20,384 nucleotides of DNA. Source: Ruminococcaceae bacterium UBA945. GTDB lineage: Bacteria; Bacillota; Clostridia; Oscillospirales; Acutalibacteraceae. The position numbers were made by a program, and so were the translations under genes. Each line of letters opens with the position of its first letter. The first letter of the stretch is position 1. The stretch spans positions 28,861 to 49,244 of the forward strand of contig DBCZ01000065.1 of NCBI GenBank assembly GCA_002293315.1, given 5' to 3'. Below, piece after piece: positions 15,548 through 20,384 of this stretch. The notes below the pieces were generated by a model that saw only the letters and a list, made by a program, of their open reading frames with translations, ran no database searches and had not been told where the DNA came from.

Positions 15548-18096
15548 TATCTCCTTCGCTTCTCATGCCGTTCTTTCAGCCTCTCTGCCTCCTGAATGGC
15601 AGTGAGCGCCGCCTGCCTGAGCATCCTGTTTCGTCTTGCCATAATGAAGATGACAATTGCTGCGGCGATTAAAACGATTCCGCCGCCTATAGCTATCCAC
15701 ACATAACCCGGTACGCTTGAGAAGAATCTCTCCGGCGAAAATTTGAGCTCGGAATTGATTAAGTCCCGTGATAACTCACTGAATTCAATATCCTCAGTTA
15801 TTTTCATAGGCTCCGTTATATATCCTTCTTCTGCATTTGGGTTCGCAAATAACTGTGCGGAATTATTCTGACCCAAACCCCAGAGGCTGCCGTCTGACTT
15901 TTGGAAAAGTGTATGCTCTCCCCCACATGAGACAGCGACGACATTTTCATCAATTTCAAACGGCGACCATATCACTTTTTTTATTCCGGACAACTGCCCG
16001 AAATCGTTATCTCCCCAGCCGAAGAGTCTGCCCTCTTGTGAAATGGCTGCGGTGAACTTATTGGCCAGAGAGAATGAGAACACATTTTCCATAACATTCG
16101 TAGGAAAAAATACGGCGTTCAAATCTGTTGCGCTGGCAAGGGTATCTTCCTCCTCCATGCCGCCTCTATTCGTCACATTAGTTCCTTCGCCGTCTTGGTT
16201 ATAGCTTCCGACCTGCCCATATTCATTATTGCCCCACATGAAGAGCTTGTCATCATTCATCAGTGCCGCAACTGTTGTATCTCCGGATTCGGTCATGACG
16301 CCCGATGAACCTATATTCAAAATCGGCACAAATGCTGGGAGATCATTCCCTAATCCAAGCTGACCATAGATTCCATTTCCCCACACCCATATGCTTCCGT
16401 CCGCCCTAACGGCAATTGTATGCCCTGTGCCGACAGAGAAATCATTGACTTTATCCATCACCTTCACCGGCTTATGTTCAGGTTCACCTGAACCTGTTCC
16501 GAGCTGACCGTAGGTGTTGTCTCCCCATAGGTATAAACCTCCGTCGCTTGTCAACGCGCCGGTATGCGTCACTCCGGCCTTAACTGTCGCAACATCACCC
16601 ATCACTTTTGCAGGCGCAAACTTTTCATTTGTCTCTTTGCCTAACCCCAGATTCCCATATGCGTCAGAACCCCATGCCCAGAGGTCTTTATTCTGATCTA
16701 TTGCAAACGAAGACATATCTCCCGCTTCCACATATACAGCGTTTTCCATGATTTCTCCGACCTCAACAGAGTCACTTGCCATGCCCACGCCGCACTGTCC
16801 GCTGACATTGTTCCCCCAAGCTAGCACTGAGCCCCTGCTATCGATTGCCAGACTGTGCATTCCTCCGGCAGAGAAAGTTTGCGAGGAGCCCTTTATACTG
16901 ACTCCCTTTTCAATTACGGATGCCGTCATGTACTCTCGTCCCACAAGATTTGTTGGAGAAAAAGAGAGAATTCCTGTACCGTTACCAAACTGCCCGTCAA
17001 GATTATTCCCCCAAGCATATGCCTTTCCTTCTGAGTCAAGGGTTAAATTGAACTCGCTTTTTGCCGAAATGGAGGTGATATTTGATAAGATAGCCACAAA
17101 CTCTCTTCCGTCAATATCAGTCGTATCTCCCAGCTGCCCGAAGTTGTTGCGTCCGCTTGTATATACCACCCCGCCATTATCAAGCGCCGCGATGTGGTAT
17201 CTGCCCGCCTGAACCTCGGCGATATCCTCTTTTATAACAACCGGCTGTGTCACGACCTCTCTGTCAGAGCCGCCAATCTGCCCGTATTCGTTAGTTCCCC
17301 ACGCATATAGCTTGCCGTCATTCGTCACAGCAGCGGAATATCTCTCCGTGAAGCTCGCCGTTTTTATGTTGTCAAGCACTTTGACCGGCTCCTTAGCCCC
17401 CGTTTCCGCGCCGCCTACGCCCAGCTGAGATGAATCATTTGAACCCCACACCCACAGACTGTCGTCTTCCTTGATGATTCCACTGTGGAAAACACCCGGT
17501 ATTGCCGCTTTAACGCCGCTGTCCATAACCTTTTGCGGGCCGCCTTTGCCGTCTCCCTCAAGGCCGAGCTGCCCGTATTCATTATCTCCCCACGCCCACA
17601 GGCTTCCGTCATTCTTTATGGCAAAGCTGTATGTGTAGTTTGCGTATACGTCGCGAACGTCCTCCATAATTTGCTTCGGTTCAAGGATATTCTCCCCCTC
17701 AGCTCCGGCTTGACCCAAATCATTCGCGCCCCAGCACCAGAGCGTGCCGTCATTTTTCAGGGCGAGCGAATGAGTTTCGGCGGCAACGGCGTATTTCACA
17801 TCTCCCATTATCTCCACCGGGAGATAGCGCGCGTATGTGTCGCCTATTCCGAGCCTGCCGTCAGAATTCTTTCCCCAAGCCAAAAGCGTGTTATTCTCAT
17901 CTACCGCCAACGTGTGCTCCCAGCCGGCAGAGATTTGTTTCCACGTTTTCGCTTCACTCTCACCGAAGACCTCGGCTGACGAGCTCTCTTCGAGCAGGCT
18001 TTCGGCAGCTGACTCCTCCGCTGCCGAAGAAAGCGGGGCAGCCTGAAGCATAACCAGCAGCGTTATCATTAAAGCAATAAGTAATTTTCTTTTCAT
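15547..18096 (-). CDS. Membrane-anchored extracellular RCC1-repeat protein A (14 repeats, two propellers)
   Basis: An 849-residue protein. Numbering from the upstream ATG 18114, it has a signal peptide (7-32), a Ser/Glu-rich spacer (33-56) and 14 RCC1 repeats whose WG (or SG/LG) positions are 80, 128, 175, 223, 272, 320, 368, 433, 481, 530, 578, 627, 700 and 747. Spacing is 47-49 except a 65-residue step between repeats 7 and 8 and a 73-residue step after repeat 12. Seven repeats close one propeller, so two seven-bladed propellers are predicted. A TM helix (about 803-826) is followed by a short, strongly basic cytoplasmic tail ending EKRRR. RCC1 propellers bind proteins or DNA in other systems (eukaryotic RCC1, Streptomyces BLIP-II); the ligand here is unknown. 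ATG 18096 is preferred (MKRKLLIALM, GGGTG upstream). Confidence 0.9.
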   Translation of the reverse strand: MKRKLLIALMITLLVMLQAAPLSSAAEESAAESLLEESSSAEVFGESEAKTWKQISAGWEHTLAVDENNTLLAWGKNSDGRLGIGDTYARYLPVEIMGDVKYAVAAETHSLALKNDGTLWCWGANDLGQAGAEGENILEPKQIMEDVRDVYANYTYSFAIKNDGSLWAWGDNEYGQLGLEGDGKGGPQKVMDSGVKAAIPGVFHSGIIKEDDSLWVWGSNDSSQLGVGGAETGAKEPVKVLDNIKTASFTERYSAAVTNDGKLYAWGTNEYGQIGGSDREVVTQPVVIKEDIAEVQAGRYHIAALDNGGVVYTSGRNNFGQLGDTTDIDGREFVAILSNITSISAKSEFNLTLDSEGKAYAWGNNLDGQFGNGTGILSFSPTNLVGREYMTASVIEKGVSIKGSSQTFSAGGMHSLAIDSRGSVLAWGNNVSGQCGVGMASDSVEVGEIMENAVYVEAGDMSSFAIDQNKDLWAWGSDAYGNLGLGKETNEKFAPAKVMGDVATVKAGVTHTGALTSDGGLYLWGDNTYGQLGTGSGEPEHKPVKVMDKVNDFSVGTGHTIAVRADGSIWVWGNGIYGQLGLGNDLPAFVPILNIGSSGVMTESGDTTVAALMNDDKLFMWGNNEYGQVGSYNQDGEGTNVTNRGGMEEEDTLASATDLNAVFFPTNVMENVFSFSLANKFTAAISQEGRLFGWGDNDFGQLSGIKKVIWSPFEIDENVVAVSCGGEHTLFQKSDGSLWGLGQNNSAQLFANPNAEEGYITEPMKITEDIEFSELSRDLINSELKFSPERFFSSVPGYVWIAIGGGIVLIAAAIVIFIMARRNRMLRQAALTAIQEAERLKERHEKRRR

Positions 18097-18140
18097 CGTG
18101 TTTTCACCCGTCATTCTTCGCGTTCTTCTTTTCTTTACTA

Positions 18141-18169
18141 ATATTATCTCATATGAACTAATTTTTCAA
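18141..18169 (-). promoter_or_regulatory. Promoter of RCC1 gene A
   Basis: On the minus strand TTGAAA (18164-18169) and TAATAT (18141-18146) are 17 bp apart; GATAAT overlaps the same -10. The palindrome AAAAAG-C-CTTTTT (18173-18185) lies just upstream and may be an UP element or operator. Confidence 0.7.
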
Positions 18170-18231
18170 TCTAAAAAGCCTTTTTCACGCAACTGATTCC
18201 GAACGGTCACGATACTTTCACAGGAAATACA

Positions 18232-18260
18232 TTGAAAATGCAGACGAAACATACTATAAT
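18232..18260 (+). promoter_or_regulatory. Promoter of RCC1 gene B and signal peptidase
   Basis: TTGAAA (18232-18237), 17-bp spacer, perfect TATAAT (18255-18260). The -35 is identical to that of the divergent gene A. The leader of about 55 nt contains a small hairpin, AAACGG (18290-18295) with CCGTTT (18301-18306), just before the ribosome binding site. Confidence 0.8.
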
Positions 18261-18322
18261 TAGTGGTAAGATTATGCCTGTTTTATAGAAAACGGTTTTT
18301 CCGTTTAGATATGGAGGAGAAC

Positions 18323-19870
18323 ATGAAAAGATATGCCAAGGCGATTCTCTGTTTCTGTTTCGCTGCTTTAATGGTCTTCACGCCGCTTGTGTCTCACGCG
18401 GCCGAAGATGCCGCCAGCCTTACGAGTGAAGCCTCTAGTCCTGCTTCGCAGGCCGGAGAGACAGCCTATGACCCTGCCACAGCGGTCAATTTAGACCTTG
18501 ATTACGTGCCGATATCAGCCGGGCATTTGCATTCCGGCATAATAAAGGATGACAGCACACTGTGGACATCAGGCTATAACACATACGGTCAGCTCGGAAA
18601 CGGCACGGAAGATGATTCGTTGGAATACGTGTATTCCATGAGCGACGTCAGCGCCGTTTACGCGGGTTACTTCACAACTCTTGTGCTTGATAAGCGCAAG
18701 GTTCTCTATGGCTTCGGCTCCAACGAGGCATATGCGTTTTCCGCTGATGAGGCTGTGGAGAAGAGCAATAAGCCAATAGAGATTATGAATGACGTCGTCT
18801 CCGCCGCATTAGGGCAATATCACACCGCCGCGGTAACGACCGACGGCACCTTGCTTATGTGGGGCTGGAACAGCAAGGGGCAGCTCGGCATTCAACCGGA
18901 CGCCTCGCAGATTGTCACCGAGCCCACACCTGTACTGAGGAATGTCCGCAAGGTTGCGCTCGGGCTTGAGCATACCTTGGCTTTAACGGTTGACGACAAG
19001 CTCTATACAACAGGTGACAACACTTACGGCCAGCTTGGGAACGGAACTTATAACAATGGCACGGGCTTCGCGGAGGTTTGGTCCGGTGTTAAGGATATTG
19101 CCGCCACAGATTTCGGCACGATTTTGCTCCAGCACGACGGTTCGGTTTATGTCTGCGGTTACAATGCTTACAGCGAGCTTGGCGACGGCTCAACCAGCAA
19201 TATTCTTCAATTCACGAAGATAATGGATAACGTCCGCAGTATCTACGCACACGCAAAAGGTGCCGCCGCCATAGATAACGACGGCGCGCTTTGGGCATGG
19301 GGATATAATGATTACGGTCAGCTCGGCGTTGAGCCGCAAAGCCCGCGCACAAAAATAGCCGAGGATATTTCTTTCGTGAGCATAGGCGGCGGGCATATAA
19401 TGTTCCTCAAAAATGACGGCGAGGTAGAGGCTCTCGGAAATAACGAAAAGGGCCAGTTCGGAACAGGCGAGAATTATGATATAAACGCCGATGCCGCCGT
19501 CATCATGCAGAATGTTCCGACCGTTGAGCAGGAGAAATCTGATTCCCCCGCTCTCTCGTCTGAAATCGTTGTCATTATTCTTGTGGGCATCATCCTGCTC
19601 GCGGTTTTAGTTATAACCTTCCTGCTGCTTGGCAGAAAGAGCAAAAAGCCGGCGAGGAATAAAAAGCCTGCAAAGATTAAGCAGGAAAAAACGCCGCCGG
19701 AGAAGGATATAGTAAAGAGGGCGAAAAAACTGAAGACCGAAACGCCCGAAGAGCTGATTGATGAGATTCAGGAAGAGGCCGCGGCCACTGAAGAAGCCGA
19801 GGAAATCGCGGACGAAGACGCCGAGGCGGATGAAATCGAGGTCTCAGAAGAAGCCGGCGATGATGAATAA
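18323..19870 (+). CDS. Membrane-anchored extracellular RCC1-repeat protein B (7 repeats, one propeller)
   Basis: A 515-residue protein starting at ATG 18323 with GGAGG five bases upstream. Signal peptide 1-26 (cut near SHA|AED), Ser/Ala-rich spacer to about 55, then seven RCC1 repeats with their key Gly at 84, 132, 181, 231, 279, 327 and 372, spaced 45-50, giving one closed seven-bladed propeller. Repeat 2 is degenerate (YGFGSNEAYAF lacks GQLG). A TM helix (414-437) leads to a 78-residue cytoplasmic tail, first basic (KSKKPARNKKPAK), then very acidic (EEAEEIADEDAEADE). It is a paralogue of protein A, transcribed divergently, and lies 23 nt upstream of signal peptidase I. No enzymatic motif is seen. 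Binding or scaffolding at the outer membrane face is the reasonable inference. Confidence 0.9.
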   Translation: MKRYAKAILCFCFAALMVFTPLVSHAAEDAASLTSEASSPASQAGETAYDPATAVNLDLDYVPISAGHLHSGIIKDDSTLWTSGYNTYGQLGNGTEDDSLEYVYSMSDVSAVYAGYFTTLVLDKRKVLYGFGSNEAYAFSADEAVEKSNKPIEIMNDVVSAALGQYHTAAVTTDGTLLMWGWNSKGQLGIQPDASQIVTEPTPVLRNVRKVALGLEHTLALTVDDKLYTTGDNTYGQLGNGTYNNGTGFAEVWSGVKDIAATDFGTILLQHDGSVYVCGYNAYSELGDGSTSNILQFTKIMDNVRSIYAHAKGAAAIDNDGALWAWGYNDYGQLGVEPQSPRTKIAEDISFVSIGGGHIMFLKNDGEVEALGNNEKGQFGTGENYDINADAAVIMQNVPTVEQEKSDSPALSSEIVVIILVGIILLAVLVITFLLLGRKSKKPARNKKPAKIKQEKTPPEKDIVKRAKKLKTETPEELIDEIQEEAAATEEAEEIADEDAEADEIEVSEEAGDDE

Positions 19871-19893
19871 ATTGCAGAAAGCAGAGAAAACTA

Positions 19894-20384
19894 ATGACTG
19901 ATTTTGAAGAGACAAATATGCAGGAGCCTGAACGCGAGGAGGTCAACATCGAAAGCGGAGTTTCAAGCGATACCGCAGATTTTGAGCCGCTTGAAGATAT
20001 TCTCCCCGCAGAGAAAAAGCCCAAGAAAAAGAGGAATTTCTTTGTCGAGAACGGGATTATCATCTTCTGCGTTCTCGCGATTCTCTTCATTTTTTTCGTC
20101 GCGCGGCTTATCCGCGTGGACGGCACAAGCATGACGGATACTTTGCAGGACGGCGATATAGTCGTGCTGTGGCAGCTGAATTATCAGCCCGAAATCGGCG
20201 ACATCGTCGTCATCGGGGCGGGTGAGAACGTGCCGGAGCGCTATATTAAGCGCATCGTCGCATTGGAAGGCGACACGCTTAAAATCGAGAACGACACGGT
20301 CACCGTAAACGGCGAAATGCTTAACGAGCCTTATATACGCGAAGCGGATTGGGGCGAAGAGAGCATCGAGATGACGATACCCGA
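19894..20384 (+). CDS. lepB: Signal peptidase I, N-terminal part (3' end outside window)
   Basis: Open to the end of the window; 163 residues are visible. Signal peptidase I (S26 family) removes signal peptides on the outer face of the membrane using a Ser-Lys dyad. Ser79 lies in DGTSMTDTL and Lys119 in RYIKRIVALEGD, both in correct context, so the enzyme should be active. One TM helix (about 53-71) is preceded by an unusually long cytoplasmic N-terminus of about 50 residues, first acidic (FEETNMQEPEREEVNIE), then basic (KKPKKKR). ATG 19894 has only a weak purine-rich stretch upstream; ATG 19918 is possible. It follows RCC1 gene B by 23 nt, so it is probably in the same transcript. Confidence 0.93.
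   Translation, partial: MTDFEETNMQEPEREEVNIESGVSSDTADFEPLEDILPAEKKPKKKRNFFVENGIIIFCVLAILFIFFVARLIRVDGTSMTDTLQDGDIVVLWQLNYQPEIGDIVVIGAGENVPERYIKRIVALEGDTLKIENDTVTVNGEMLNEPYIREADWGEESIEMTIP

Overview
The window looks like a chromosomal segment of a Gram-positive anaerobe of the class Clostridia. The grounds are strong AGGAGG-type ribosome binding sites, TTGAAA/TATAAT promoters with 17-bp spacers, a surface protein with three SLH domains, a LytS-like kinase, a FtsX-like exporter with a long extracellular coiled coil, and balanced base composition. The species cannot be named from this sequence. I saw no insertion sequence, tRNA, rRNA or CRISPR array.

Layout. (1) Positions 1-3005, plus strand, metabolic genes: the C-terminal half of diaminopimelate epimerase (dapF), a small two-helix membrane protein, CTP synthase (pyrG), and a solitary L-ribulose-5-phosphate 4-epimerase (araD). 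(2) Positions 3107-8209, minus strand: a 1700-residue exported protein with about 18 beta-helix-like repeats and three C-terminal SLH domains, preceded by a structured leader of about 200 nt. (3) Positions 8490-11132, minus strand: a response regulator and a LytS-type sensor kinase that overlap by ATGA, with their own promoter and a good terminator, then a TetR-family regulator. (4) Positions 11301-15516, plus strand, divergent from tetR: an ABC ATPase and a very large FtsX/MacB-like permease with a coiled-coil extracellular part. (5) Positions 15547-20384: two divergent genes for membrane-anchored extracellular RCC1-repeat proteins, followed by a signal peptidase I gene that runs off the window.

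Most of the window after 3 kb concerns the cell surface. The TetR/ABC pair resembles an inducible exporter. The kinase-regulator pair sits directly upstream of the SLH protein and may control it, but no site proves this. The most unusual part is the RCC1 locus. One protein has 14 RCC1 repeats, which fits two seven-bladed propellers. Its divergent partner has seven, which fits one. Each has a signal peptide, an extracellular propeller region, one transmembrane helix and a charged cytoplasmic tail, but the tails are of opposite character. The signal peptidase I gene starts only 23 nt after the smaller RCC1 gene.
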